Assembly (NCBI RefSeq): GCF_000485595.1
Contig: NW_014577106.1
Coordinates: 531,105-582,971 of the forward strand
Source of the DNA: Priapulus caudatus
Lineage: Eukaryota > Priapulida > Priapulimorpha > Priapulimorphida > Priapulidae
DNA: 51,867 nt
Direction: 5' to 3'
A model generated the notes under the pieces. The model was not told the DNA's origin. It worked only from the letters and a program-made list of their open reading frames with translations, and searched no databases. The translations under genes were made by a program, and so were the position numbers. This document shows positions 31,443 through 43,076 of this stretch, piece after piece; positions within the stretch are counted from its first letter, which is position 1, and each line of letters opens with the position of its first letter.

Positions 31443-33389
31443 AGAGCGTAGTGACAGTGGTTACATTTTACGTGTAAGGATGCGCAATGGTTCTTGCATT
31501 TTCTCGTATTAATGCAAGGTCTTGTTGACATTTAACGTGTCAATGTTGTTTGTAGTAAGGGTTTGTATGTAACATTGCGGTAAGATAATACGAGCTAGTG
31601 ATCAGTATGTAGATTCGTATTCAGATTTTATTCATTTTAACGTTTGCGAGCTCCGTAGATATACGTAAAATGTAGATTGAGAGGTTGCTCGATAGTTTGT
31701 TGGACAGACTAACAGTAAATGTAAGTATTTTCTCGCTTGTTACCACTTCCGAGACGATTGCCTTGAGCTCTCAAGCCATGCGGCCGTGTGAATATCTAAT
31801 ACAGATAGTCTACTGGTAATTCTAGTTAGGGAAGCTCACAGGTCTATACATAATTACATGAGTGAATAAAAACAAACTGATTTTTTATTAACTCCTGATA
31901 ATTTATAAATGACGGCTTCTAAACTCGTGATACTAAACGTACACTTGCCAGTGAGAGTTTTCCAAAGGAATGCATGGGTCTTGTCTTCAAAAACCTAACC
32001 TCTCGAAATGAAATAAATGTAATATACATGAAAATGTAACCAGTTGTCAACAAGTCAGGATGGTCAGCAGCCAGTTAGAAAGCATCTTGCCTTCACAAGA
32101 AACACGCAGACCTGCAGTGTATATGAAATATGCGTGTTCTTGCAATCGCGTCCAAAGTACTCTAGGTACAGTGGTACTAATTCTTATTTTGAGCTCCCTT
32201 TACTGCGTTATCTCATATAATAATCACTATATTATAATGCCTATGCTTGTACTGGGGTGTGAGAGGATTGGTGATAACCTACTTCTTTTAGCTGAAATAT
32301 TTTCTATAGGAACTCGTATCTAATCACATAATGATATTCAATGGGAATAAATAATTCATGTCACGGAATTTTGCGGTAAAACGGTTTTTTTTCGGAAGCT
32401 AATACTTCTGTGAATCAAGGTGTACTCACTTGAAATTTACACGTGACAACGTGAAATTTACGAACGCGTGCGCGCGAGTACGTGCGTGCGTGCGTGCACA
32501 TGTTTATTTTTGTGTAAGATGTCTTGCACGTGCTTTAGATTTCTCTAGAAGGTATACATGGCTCATTTGCATATACTTTGCATCCTGTGAAGTGGTTTAT
32601 CTAGTAGTTTATACTAGTGAGCCACATTAAAGTTATGGAAATATTTTCAGGTTTTTGAGCAAATAAATATGCTTACAATAAGGATGAAAGTAGTTTTGCT
32701 AGTTTCCGGCTGCAATGCTTTATCAGACACTTTCAGCATAGTTGGCAAGTTATGATTGCTAGTTTACACGAGGTACATCTTGAGCGAGAGCCGTGATGTC
32801 GCAGCTATGTGTCGGCTAGTACGCCAACGGTTGGCGCAGCAGAGGGCACTGCCGTCGCGACTTCTGATCACGGATCTGTATAATTATATAATAACATAAT
32901 AAATTATTGTTAGATAACATATATATACATGGTTATTATCAAGAGCTAATAATACGGTATTATTATAAGGTATTATTACCTCTTGTTATTATACACGGCT
33001 CAGTTCTCCTGACGCTGTCAGCACAACCAGAGCCGTAGCTGGAATTTATATCTCTGCATGAGCACAAGCAGCTGTAGCAAGTGGAGTTGTGGGTGTCCAA
33101 CGAAAACAGAATGTAACATAAGAACGTCGATGGACATATCAAATTATTTTTAAGTTTAAGATCGTGCCCCAGAAACGTGTAAACATTAATATAAGATGGT
33201 GCAGCCAGGTAGCCAAAGACGAGCATACACCCGCAGCCACGTGCACTCGCGAGAGACAGTCGACCCCCCCCCCGGAACGGTCACAACACACCGCACCCGC
33301 GTTTCTGTTACAACCGATTCACATTGACGTAATTAAATTACTGTATATAAATCTAATACACAAAAGATGCGTCGCGCCACACTTGTCTT
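31443..33389. other. ZFAT 3'UTR and intergenic DNA
   Basis: AT-rich. Contains the AATAAA signal at 31865-31870, a GTGCGTGC stretch at 32465-32500 and inverted GGTATTATTA/TAATACC motifs near 32950-32985. No gene recognised. Confidence 0.6.
31865..31870 (+). terminator. Probable ZFAT polyadenylation signal (AATAAA)
   Basis: Canonical hexamer 423 bases after the stop codon, within AGTGAATAAAAAC. It lies inside a short inverted repeat (31857-31897) similar to other CAGGAGTGAATAA ends in the window. Confidence 0.5.
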
Positions 33390-33624
33390 GCCGGCTGAAA
33401 GGTGCGATAGGATATGTTTACTAGGCACCTCTAATTTTAACATATATTTTACGATATATTAAAGAATGATGCGAAAACCCTAAAAAGTGCCCTAACCCTA
33501 ACCCTAACCCTAACCCTAACCCTAACCCTAACCCTAACCCTAACCCTGACCCTAATTAAATTTAAAATATATATTAAAATTAGAAGTGCCTAGTAAACAT
33601 ATCCTATCGCACCTTTCAGCCGGC
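33390..33624. mobile_element. Inverted repeat enclosing a telomeric tract
   Basis: Arms of about 68 bp (33390-33457 and 33557-33624), nearly perfect over the outer 50 bases and starting GCCGGCTGAAAGGTGCGATA. They enclose the (CCCTAA)n tract. No clear target duplication. Confidence 0.85.
33490..33556 (+). repeat. Interstitial telomeric repeat (CCCTAA)~11
   Basis: About eleven CCCTAA units with one CCCTGA variant. The TTAGGG-type sequence is the canonical metazoan telomere repeat. Confidence 0.97.
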
Positions 33625-34300
33625 TGCACATTGCCTCGTGTGAACGCTAAATACCGTATTTCGACGTATTTTATCGGCAGTTGGTGCGCATTGCATTGTT
33701 TATTTCGCATTGTTCGCTTGATTGTTACTAAAGCAACTCTCTTTAATTAAGCAGCTCGCAACTCGCAAATACGGCATTTCTGGAGCCGCGAATCAGACTA
33801 CTATAATTATACAAAAGATACGGCACGTCACACTTGTTACGTGCCTAACAACGTCTTGCCGTGGCTTACGGTGTTAGGCACACAGCTGCCCAGTTTACAC
33901 TTAAAACAAAGCGATATACTGTCAATTCGGTATTTCGATCGCGATGCAAAAACCGGGATTTGGATCCCGCTAATTCGCGCCAGTGTGAACGCGCCTTATT
34001 ATGTTTACCCTTTTTTCACAGAACGATGCCCTCGTCGCAAATTCGGACTCCTGACCGAACTATACTAGTATTTCTAAATCTACTACGAGGTTAACGACAA
34101 TAATTAACGACAAGCTAGGTTCACGGTGCTTATTAGAAATTAGACTTGTTGGCAATAAGCATTTTAAAATCGTAGCAATTAATTACTCTCAATCTTGCGT
34201 AGGCCTATTCTTTTATTTTTGTGCATCTTTACGCACTATTATGTATTTTTGCGTATCGCGCGCGCGTGCGTGCATGCGTGTGTAGTGTGTGCGTGCGTGC

Positions 34301-34340
<40 letters not shown>

Positions 34341-34801
34341 ATACGTATAATCTCTTAATTACACCATGGAGTGTCTTTTTATTGTGTTCCAAATTTATTG
34401 GCGCCCATGTTCGCTATGACGCATTGGAGCATGTATAGAGCCTACCTAATCAATATTGTATATTGTATATAAATAATATAACGCCGTGCACTTGTTTGTT
34501 GATAATATGATATTAATCTGTAGATCTCTCCACAATCCATTTTTCATAGGTCTGATACGAAATGCTTTGTTGTGATTTTATATACGTATCTCGTCATAAT
34601 CCATTCACGTTGGCTGTGCCGTTATAAAATCACGATCTGAATAATTACGGGAGAATGACTAATATGAAGTATATTATGTTCTTTGGATTGTGAAATGGTT
34701 AATTATGGTTGTTGATGACTTATCATATTGTAGAGGGGTTTTTCGACAGGCAAGGATGGTCGGGGGCGTACGTAGTTTATAATATAGGCAGGTTTATTCT
34801 A
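33625..34801. other. Non-coding DNA with (TG)n
   Basis: A TG/TGCG microsatellite at about 34258-34340 is the only clear feature. Open frames near 33841-34094 have no recognisable domain. Confidence 0.6.
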
Positions 34802-36051
34802 TACTAGCTGCGGGTACCCGCTGCGCTGGGTAAAATCGTGCTACTAATTCATACTACTATACTAATAATGGGACACAGTAGGAACATTGGGTAAACATCG
34901 ACAATGACATTGCACCCAATATCAATATTTAGAAATCGGTCTAATAAGATAATATTAATAAGCATGGGGAAAAACTGTTACGTATGACATTTATATGACA
35001 GCACAACCCAACTTAGAACACCTGAGACATAATATTAATAGTAATATGGCTCATAGGTCTATGTCCCCCAGGTATACCGGAACGTACCCTGGTGGCTATT
35101 TGATATGGTTAGGGTTAGGGTTTGGGTTTGGGGTTAGGGATAGGCGTAGCGACTCCTAGACTCGTTAGTGGAGTAGGCGAGGTACCGGTCGGCATATAAG
35201 ATAGTAACAGGGTACGTTTCGGTATACCCCCCCGTACCAGGGTACGTTCGCCGCAGTATCCCGGGGGTGGGGGGGGGGCAGCAGACCTCTCAGCAGTAAT
35301 ATGGAGTAAATGACAAAAAGCTATTGTTATATAACAGCATGTACGAATGGGTTGGACTTTTCGTTTCAAAGACTTGATAAACAATGTTTTCGTGTTATTC
35401 TCTGGTGCAAATATGTAGAGATTCGTGGCGTATCGAACTGTTAAGCTCCGCCCCCGCTACAGCTATCCATTTGTGAGATCGTACGCCGAAATAAAAGAAA
35501 TTGGCATATCATAGTAAGATAGAGAACAGGGCCAGCCGAGGGCGTTCTGTGTCACTGGATATTGTGTAGTGAATTGCTTGGCGTCAAACCATGTGACATT
35601 GAAATTTAAGAAATTTTTGTATTGAATCAGAAAATGCATAGCGCTTTGGAATGTGGTAGCGAATGCATTCTGCAGCATCGTAGCATGTGAACGGCAAACT
35701 GTGAAAACTGAGAGTGAGTAGTACCGTCTGACTGCCGTGTTATGCTCTGTTTTAGTTTCGATTCGGTTTCGTTTCACAATACCAGCAGCTGATGAGATCA
35801 TGAGGTGAGGGCAAGAAATCAATAGGCATATGGCTTGTGCTTACATTGTGTGAAGATTGCCGAATTGAGGGGTTTTTTTTCACGGATTTTTCGGCGGAGT
35901 TGACGTTAGACAGGTTTTTTCAGCTACGAACACGCCCGCGGTATAAGAGATGGCCTGTGAAAAATTGCCGCATCGCAGCATCGCTTGGCCGTTTGGGCCG
36001 CCTATAGGGAAGATACATGACAGATAATCATACGAACTCAAATATATATTA
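34802..36051. mobile_element. Retroelement-like unit, tandem copy 1
   Basis: Starts CTAGCTGCGGGTACCCGCTG and ends ACTCAAATATATATTAGA, running directly into copy 2. It contains a 246-bp MITE (35049-35294) as an insertion. There is no intact coding frame. Head-to-tail tandem arrangement is seen for Penelope-like and some other retroelements, but no ORF is left to classify it. Confidence 0.7.
35049..35294. mobile_element. MITE with 9-bp TSD, copy 1 (GCTSAKAGGGTCTATG family)
   Basis: Ends GCTCATAGGTCTATGTCCCC and CCTCTCAGC. The target duplication AGTAATATG (35040-35048, 35295-35303) is perfect. The uninterrupted sequence AATAGTAATATGGTG exists in the related copy near 36990, showing the empty site. 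It carries internal TTAGGG-like repeats. A 9-bp TSD is typical of Mutator-like elements. Confidence 0.88.
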
Positions 36052-36249
36052 GACTAGCTGCGGGTACCCGCTGCCGGCTGGGTAGAAATCGTGCTACTAA
36101 TTCAATACTACTAATAATTGGTCACAATAGGACATGGGTAAAAATCGACAATATATAACATTGCACACAATATCATATTTAGAAATCAGTGCTGTACTAA
36201 GATAATAAGGCATGGGGAAAAAACTGTTAGCGTAATGACATTTATATGA

Positions 36250-36286
<37 letters not shown>

Positions 36287-37476
36287 AAAAAAAAAAAAAA
36301 AAAAAAGCATGAACCCAACTTAAGAACCCCTGGAACATAATAGTAGGCCTAATATGGTGCAAATGAGAAAAGTTATTATAACAGCATGTACGAATGGGTT
36401 GGAGTTTTCATTTGAAACCTCTTGATACACAATGGTTTGCGTGTTATTGTGTGGTGGAAATATGTGAGATTGCTGGCGTCTCGAACTGTTGAGCTCACCA
36501 CGTCAGCTATCCATTGTCAGTTCGTAGGATGAATAAACGAAATTGGGTTATATAGTATAGATAGAGACAGGCCAGCGAGTGGGGTCTGTGTCCATTGGAT
36601 ATTGTCTAGTGAATGCTTGGCGCGCAACCATGCACATTGAATGAAGAATTTTTCTTACTGAATCAGAAAGGCATAGCTTTCGAATGGTACAATGGATTGT
36701 GAAATCGTAGCATGAATAAAAAAAAGTCGATATATAGTATACAGACAGGCCAGCGAGTGGGGAAATTTGTAATTCAAAAGAATGTTTACTCACTTGGTAG
36801 CGGCGTCTTTATGCGTTGATGTTTTGAGCAATGTAACCTCTCAACTATATAATACTCATACTAAACTATAGTGAATCTCTATAAATATTTTTAGAATCAG
36901 TGTAATCATATAATAGCCATGGTAAAAAACGGTTACGTATGCCATTTATATGACAGCACAATCCACGTAGAACCCTGGAACATAATAGTAATATGGTGTA
37001 AATAAGAAAAAGTTATTGTAACAGCATGTACGAATGGGTTGCACTTCTCATTTCAAAGCCTCTTGATAAAAGCAATGCAGTCGTAACCACAGGCACTTGA
37101 AGCGTTCAACTGTAAACACACGCCACCGCCATTGCGCGCAAACTGACACATAAATATATCCTGGTTGTGCTCTGTTTTAGTACCGGTTTCGGTTTCCAAG
37201 TATACCAGCAGCCGATGAGATGAGGGAATCGATTTTTCTTCTGTGGCAGCACTGTACAGTGAGTGCTGACATGTGTGAGATTGACGAATTGAGGGTTTTT
37301 CACGATTTTTCGGGGTTTGACGGTTTGCAGGTTTTTTTCAGCTACGAACACTCCCCGGGTATAAGAGATGGCCCTGTGAAAATTGCATCCAGATCGCTTG
37401 GCGGTTGGCCGCCTATAGGGAAGATACATCACGATACATAGATAGATACATACATACGAACTCAAATATATATTAG
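36052..37476. mobile_element. Retroelement-like unit, tandem copy 2
   Basis: Head-to-tail with copy 1. Shared blocks include CTAGCTGCGGGTACCCGCTG, GCATGTACGAATGGGTTG and GGCCGCCTATAGGGAAGATA. It contains a partial internal duplication (GCATGTACGAATGGGTTG occurs again near 37025) and a 55-base A-run. Confidence 0.7.
36251..36306 (+). repeat. Poly(A) run within copy 2
   Basis: About 55 A with a single C, placed where copy 1 simply reads TATATGACAGCACAACCC. It is either a microsatellite expansion or an assembly artefact. Confidence 0.9.
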
Positions 37477-38003
37477 ATACGTTACGTCATACAAAAACTC
37501 AACTTGCAGTGGTCGCCGAGAGCGTACTCTCCCTTCTCCGCTCTCTTTCGCTCGCTTAATTCTTCTCGTTCTCTTCTACCCCACCCTCTGCCCTTTTGTC
37601 TTTTCTCCTTATACAGAGGAGGCTTCCCTCTTAGACCTCTGCGTGGTCACATGCTGCTCTCGCTCAATCACAGGCCCTAGCTGTAACCTAGCACTGATAT
37701 TATAGTGTAATAATGGTAATTAATATTATAAGTACCAGTATATAATAAGTAATTATATAATTATAGTAATATTATTATAACATTTTAGGATGTCCTTTAA
37801 TTTCTCATGTTCTTAACCAAGTGTTGAATATTTATATGCAGGAACTTGGCATTTTTGTGTTTGATTAGATGTATTTGTATAATACAAATATACATATAAC
37901 GTCTGCTGAATTAAATAATTGATCTATTTGTGTTCTGGTCCGGGGTTGGTACGCTCTATATCCTTGCCGCGCGACTAGCTGGGTTACATTTTATACGCGT
38001 AAG
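37477..38003. other. Non-coding DNA
   Basis: CTCTC-rich at 37525-37620, then AT-rich. No gene or clear element. Confidence 0.6.
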
Positions 38004-38054
38004 GCTTATATATAGGGTCTATGTCCCCCAGGGTACTGCCGGAACGTACCCTGG

Positions 38055-38245
38055 CAGGGGCGTGTACAAGATTTGTACCGGGGGGGGGGGGGTCTAACCG
38101 TAACCCAAACTTGCAAGCACGCGAAGGGGGGTTTGGAGGGCCCTCCCCCAAATTTTTTTTCGAAATTAGACTCCTTTAGATGCGTTTTCTGCGCGAGCAG
38201 GGGGGGTTCCGAACCCCCTGGACCCCCCCCCTGTACACGCCCCTG
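38055..38245. mobile_element. 191-bp MITE nested in MITE copy 2
   Basis: Perfect 14-bp inverted ends CAGGGGCGTGTACA / TGTACACGCCCCTG, with CCTGG flanking both sides. The interior has long G and C runs and GAACCCCCTGG-like sequence. Confidence 0.8.
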
Positions 38246-38405
38246 CCTGGGTACGGTTCGGTATACCGGAACGTACCCTGGTAACTATCTGATATGGTTA
38301 AGGTTAGGGTTAGGGTACGTTAGGCGTAGTACGTAGGCGTAGGCGACTCCCTAGACTCGTTAGTGGAGTAGGCAAGGTACGGTCCGGCATATTAGATAGT
38401 ACCAG

Positions 38406-38459
38406 CAGAGCATATAAATCACGTTGATTAATATTTAATAAATCACGTTGTATGCTCTG
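38406..38459. mobile_element. 54-bp micro-element nested in MITE copy 2
   Basis: Perfect 9-bp inverted ends CAGAGCATA / TATGCTCTG flanked by a 7-bp duplication GTACCAG (38399-38405, 38460-38466). The interior has two direct AAATCACGTTG repeats. Confidence 0.75.
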
Positions 38460-38548
38460 GTACCAGGGTACGTTTCGGTATACCAGACCGTACCCAGGGT
38501 ACGTTCCGGCAGTATACCCAGTCCCTGGGGGACATAAACCCTCTCCGC

Positions 38549-38657
38549 ACTAGTAAGAAGTGGATATTAATTAGGCCGTGGTGACATCATATAAAAGTAA
38601 TATCGGTTCATACAAATAATCCAAATCGTCTTGTCTGTCGTGTCGTGTACTAGCTCA
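38549..38657. other. Short spacer between elements
   Basis: No feature seen. Confidence 0.5.
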
Positions 38658-40610
38658 TAAGCTACGTCTACACGACGAACCTTAACTCGAGTTAAAGGAA
38701 CAGTAGCCTCTAGGTTCTAGGGTTATTTTCAGCTAATTTAGGTTATAATTGCGCTACATAAAAAGTTTCATGGTTCAATCACCATTAGAAATATTTTAAA
38801 AAAATGTTTTAAAACTACCGACTACAGTTTGATTACAACGACGGTGGCGCCACTCAAAGCGCACGATCTGAGAAGTTGCGCAAAACGACTTGTGTCCAAC
38901 CAAGGCTACAGGACGCGAGTATTTCTTAGTTTATTTCATTGAGTTAAAGGCAAAGAGGATTGTAGATATGTATAAACGACATATAGTTTCAAGTTATAAT
39001 ATGGATAAAGTTTGCCGCTAAAATGATATCGTTCGGTAATACATTTAGGGTATACAATATAATTGCAGTGCTTCGTGTGTGATTAGGCCCTCCGGTCATG
39101 CATTACCTGCAGAAAGTAAAGATGGGGCGAGGAGAATAGGCAACTTTGTTCAGGGTGGAGCACAAGTCGCGGTAAGTGTCACGATGTGAGCGCCGTTTCA
39201 AATTCGTACGTTGATAGTTGTAAAGTATTAATTACAGTGAATCTGGTGACAAGTATTCATCGATGGGCGTATATAGACCATTTGTTATACACTAAGTCAG
39301 CACGTTTTGTATGCAGTAAATCCAAGGAGGCTGGAGCATGATGCGCCGAGTTATATATAATTTTTTGTTATAACCCCCTGCTTAGAGAAAAGCCCCCTCC
39401 GCTCGACACGTAGTCTTACTTAAGCCTCGGCCAATTACGATATCGAGGTTGGAATCTAAATTAACTCGAGGTTAGCCGTTAACTCGAGAAGCATCGTGTA
39501 ACGCGTTACACTGAGTTAGCTACTTAGACCTTCCACCGATAGGCGTTCAGCACTAGTACGAATGTACGTACACCACGCACGGCACGCACGCGGCCGCCGT
39601 ACTTGCAACGACCGGCACGGCCACACCACTCATGGCAGCGCACCGTGTACGTGGCACACGCACCACGTCGCGCAGCAGCGTGTAACGTGCCACAGCGCGA
39701 TCCGGCACGCACGCACGCGTCGCGCACGGCCTACGTGCACATGCATGCAGAGCAGCGCGAGCGCGACGCCACGCAAGCACGAACGTAGCACACCGCTGCA
39801 CCGCAGCAACGCAGCGCCACGAACGTCCGAAACGCGCAACGGCTCACGCACGCTGTACTTGCACACGCACGCACACACTCATCCACGCGACACACGCACG
39901 CAACGCACGTCTACGTGCACAATGCATGGCACGCACGCACGCAACGTGTACCTGCACACGCCACGGCACGTAAACGACACGGGTCACGCACACATGCACA
40001 CACGGGGGTTACCTGCACAAGCACGCACGTACGCCAGCGAAACGTGCTAGCCTGCGAACGACGGCGCGCGACACACGGCGCACAACCACGCACGTACACG
40101 CACCGTGTACGTGCACACACACGCGACGCCACGCACGTGTTACGTGCACACGCACGGCATGCACGGCACGTGTGAGGTACACAGCTGCATGCACTCAACG
40201 AACACCTCTGCAACGAGCTGTGTACGTGCACGAACGCCCGGACGCAGCACGTGTACGTGCACTGTCTCGTACGCACGCACGCATGCACGGCACGATGTAC
40301 GTGCACACCACGGCACATCACGCATGCACGCTACCGTAACGTGTACACGGCACCGCACGCACGCACGAACGGCGCGTGCTACGTAACACGCACGCACGCA
40401 CACTGATTCCGTGGAGAGCGATGCTTCTGCTCGGGCGGACATGTTTAGCACACCGGCGCACGCACGCAACATGGCATAATAATCGGTAATAATCGCGTTT
40501 ATCGGGTGTTGTCGTGTAGGACGCTACATAATCGCTAACTCGAGTTAAACGCTTACTCAACGAGTTAGCCTTTAACTCGAGTAAAGGTTCGTCGTGTAGA
40601 CGAGGCTATA
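38658..40610. mobile_element. 1.95-kb TIR element around an ACGTGCAC array
   Basis: Outer inverted repeats of about 42 bp, core CGTCTACACGACGAACCTT and TTAACTCGAGTTAAAGG. Inner AACTCGAG-containing sequence recurs near 39458-39490 and 40535-40580. The interior 38700-39540 is unique non-coding sequence; the rest is the array at 39548-40470. No transposase frame. Confidence 0.75.
39548..40470. repeat. ACGTGCAC / GCACGCACG array
   Basis: About 920 bases of GCACGCACG with spaced GTGTACGTGCACA modules. Strong alternating purine-pyrimidine character. Open frames on all strands are His/Thr/Arg/Cys/Val low complexity and not genes. Confidence 0.9.
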
Positions 40611-41038
40611 ATGATCAGTCTTAAAAGTCGACGTGACTATATATGGATGACAGAAAGAGACAAACTTGATCAAATATAAAGATAAATACTGCGGATTGCA
40701 GTAGAAAAGGCTTTTACAATACTGAAAAACTTAAATAGAAATACTGTAAAAGTTAAATACATTATGAATATATCAAGGGCGTATTTTAAGAAGGGGGCCC
40801 TTCTTATATATAAAGAAGAGGGTCCTTCTTTATACGCTCTTGAATAATATCAAGAAACTAATAATTACCTCTTATTAGTAGGTATTATTAGCGCTCTTGA
40901 ATATATGTCATATACCTCTGACTGTGATTCATGAATATATGTCGGATACCCCGAATACAAAAGCTAATTTTGCATGTCTTCTTATAGTCTATTAGTATTA
41001 CAGGATATTAGCTATTATAGGGTTACTACGTGATAGGA
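40611..41038. other. Non-coding DNA with small inverted repeats
   Basis: Inverted motifs AAGAAGGG...CCCTTCTT and CCTTCTTTATACGCTCTTGA at 40788-40846. The latter 20-mer also occurs at 19672-19691. Confidence 0.6.
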
Positions 41039-41065
41039 TCAGGAGTGAATAATAGAGATTATATA

Positions 41066-41102
41066 AAGAGCCCATTAACCCTTTAAGGGTTAATGGGCTC
41101 TT
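41066..41102. repeat. Hairpin with 18-bp perfect arms
   Basis: Arms AAGAGCCCATTAACCCTT and its inverse separated by a single T. Confidence 0.85.
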
Positions 41103-41506
41103 GATTATAATATATATATTATTCATTTATAATTAATCAGCGGGCGGATCCAGGATTTTTGGAAAGGCGGTGTCCAGGAGAAATGAAGGGCACTTTTTCC
41201 TGTTTACTATTATTCTGGTGTTTTAAAAGCTGCGCTGCCGAAGGCCACTTTGGAGGGAGTTTTGGGTAACCTCGCCGCAAGATTTAAAAAAAAAATTTGG
41301 TGCATTCCTGAGAGCCATCTTGAGCAGTAATTTGTAATGTTATGAATGCAAAAATTTTGCAGATCCGTCCCCGGGACGCCTGCGGACCCCTCACTTTTAT
41401 TTTTGCCCATTTTTAATTTTTAGTACGAATTTACATATATATATAAGTAATCTATTACAGAAAAAGCTTAGCACTAAACAGATTTTTTTATGGAGACAAT
41501 ATACAG

Positions 41507-41507
<1 letters not shown>

Positions 41508-41537
<30 letters not shown>

Positions 41538-41660
41538 TGTGTGTGTGTGTTGTGTGTGTGTGTGTTATGTGTGTGTGTGTGTATGTGTGTGTGTGTTGTG
41601 TGTGCTGTGTTGGTGTGTGGGTTGGTGGGTGAGTGTGGTGTGTGTGTGCGGCCGTGCGTG
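41508..41660. repeat. (TG)n microsatellite
   Basis: Long TG run with TTG interruptions. Frames on both strands are Cys/Val or Thr/His low complexity. Confidence 0.95.
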
Positions 41661-41689
41661 TGTTCTTTTTTTCTTTTTTTAGTGGTATA

Positions 41690-42842
41690 AAAGGGGGGTC
41701 CGGACCCCTCGACCCCGCTCTGGACGATCGGCAGCCGGATATATGCCCGAAGCGCGAACAGCGCCACCTCGTGGCGCTTTTCATCCAACTCCGCTGCCCT
41801 CTAATGTAGGAACTAACTACTCGAATCCCTCTCGGCGTACTACAGGAAAAAGCGCCGAGTAATGCGGTCATTGAGGCAGTTCTGCGCGATTGCAGCAGCC
41901 TTTTCGACCTTTTGCACGTAGCGGTCGAGAATAAATTCCATTGGTCGTGAATTGCTAATTTTTTTGGTTGGCGCGCGTTACGTTCGTCTAGAAAAGCGAT
42001 TTAATGTTATTTAATTAACGCCGTGACTTTATTCTCGTAGGCATATCGCGTCCCATAGATGCGCGACGAGGCTGTCTTCGAGGGATTTTGCCCGAGAATT
42101 TTCCACACAAGGAATTGCCGATTCGCTTGACTGGCGCCGCGCGATGGACAGTTCGCACACGCTGCACTACGCACACCGCTGCACGCTTACATTACACCGC
42201 GCACACGTGCAGCGCTGTGTACGACAGTCTAATTCTCGTAGCCATCTAGGGACGCCCGCAGCGCCTCAGTGATGATGGTGTTTACACTGAGAATTCCGAC
42301 TAGACGTTAGTGTTGGAAAACCACCGGCCGTATGTCTGCTATTACCCACATGCTGTGATGTTTCCGGATCATTAAACGTCATACTTCAACCATGTAGTAT
42401 GATATGCAGAGCAGATGACGCATAATAATATCCATAAGCCCTCTGCCATTAGACCGTAGAGGCATACAAGCAATGCAGCATATTCCTTGTTTCGAATTCA
42501 TACATTAGCCCATCGATTCTTTCCATCAATCGATATATGATGCGCAGGCCGTTGTACTGCGTGCAAGCTGTAATGGTTCTTCCATGGTGAGCGAGTCCAA
42601 AGGAACGAAAGATTTCTTTGATAGGTGACGCGAACGTTCGAATAGTCTCTTATAGTCTCCTACTATAGTAGTCGTTAAATAGTTTCACGTAACATCCTGT
42701 ACTAGCATTCAATGTTCACGTGGTTCTAGCACGCTCACAAACCACAAGAACGTTCATTACGCAACATGTGTAAGCCTTGTATTAGCAACTAAGCACTAAT
42801 AGCACTATAGCCATAAGCACTATAGCTGAGTTAGAATTATGG
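41690..42842. other. Non-coding DNA
   Basis: GGGGTCCGGACCCC palindrome at 41695-41708 and a GCGCCACCTCGTGGCGC hairpin near 41760-41776. Nothing coding recognised. Confidence 0.55.
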
Positions 42843-43076
42843 TTAACCAATCCTTTCCACATGTTCCATGGTTTGCCCTCTATCACGTTCAACAAAGTTT
42901 CTTACGATTTTCTTGTTTGCTTTCAATCTTTTTCTGTCATAAAATACCCTTTTCACACTCTTAATGTCATTGTCTAGGGTTGTGGCTAAGTACGTTTGAA
43001 ATCCGCTAAAGTATGAAAATTGTATATTTAATCGTGTTGCCTTTCCGCTAATAACTTTCTTTATCTGCAAGTTCAA
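42843..43076 (-). CDS. Unrecognised 77-codon frame
   Basis: Encodes a Lys/Arg-rich peptide with FSYFSGFQTYLATTLDNDIK, which looks more protein-like than most frames in this region. An acceptor-like CTTGCAG precedes it. No family recognised. It may be a decayed transposon fragment or chance. Confidence 0.15.
   Translation of the reverse strand: MNLQIKKVISGKATRLNIQFSYFSGFQTYLATTLDNDIKSVKRVFYDRKRLKANKKIVRNFVERDRGQTMEHVERIG

Larger units (their letters stand above)
38004..38548. mobile_element. MITE copy 2 of the 9-bp-TSD family, with two nested insertions
   Basis: Same termini (GGGTCTATGTCCCCCAGGGT and its inverse) and the same interior GACTCCCTAGACTCGTTAGT as copy 1. Flanks ACGCGTAAG and ACTAGTAAG are 7/9 alike, a diverged target duplication. 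Insertions lie at 38055-38245 and 38406-38459. Confidence 0.82.

Noticed and set aside
35770-35815. CTGATGAG suggesting a hammerhead ribozyme in the tandem retroelement unit
   Set aside because: The matching GAAA core and closing stems could not be identified, and the second unit reads CCGATGAG.
39524-40560. Many His/Cys/Arg-rich frames on both strands
   Set aside because: They arise from the ACGTGCAC array, which avoids stops in several frames.
41800-41850. Possible tRNA T-arm (CTCGAATCC)
   Set aside because: No acceptor or anticodon stems could be paired around it; no tRNA gene was found in the window.
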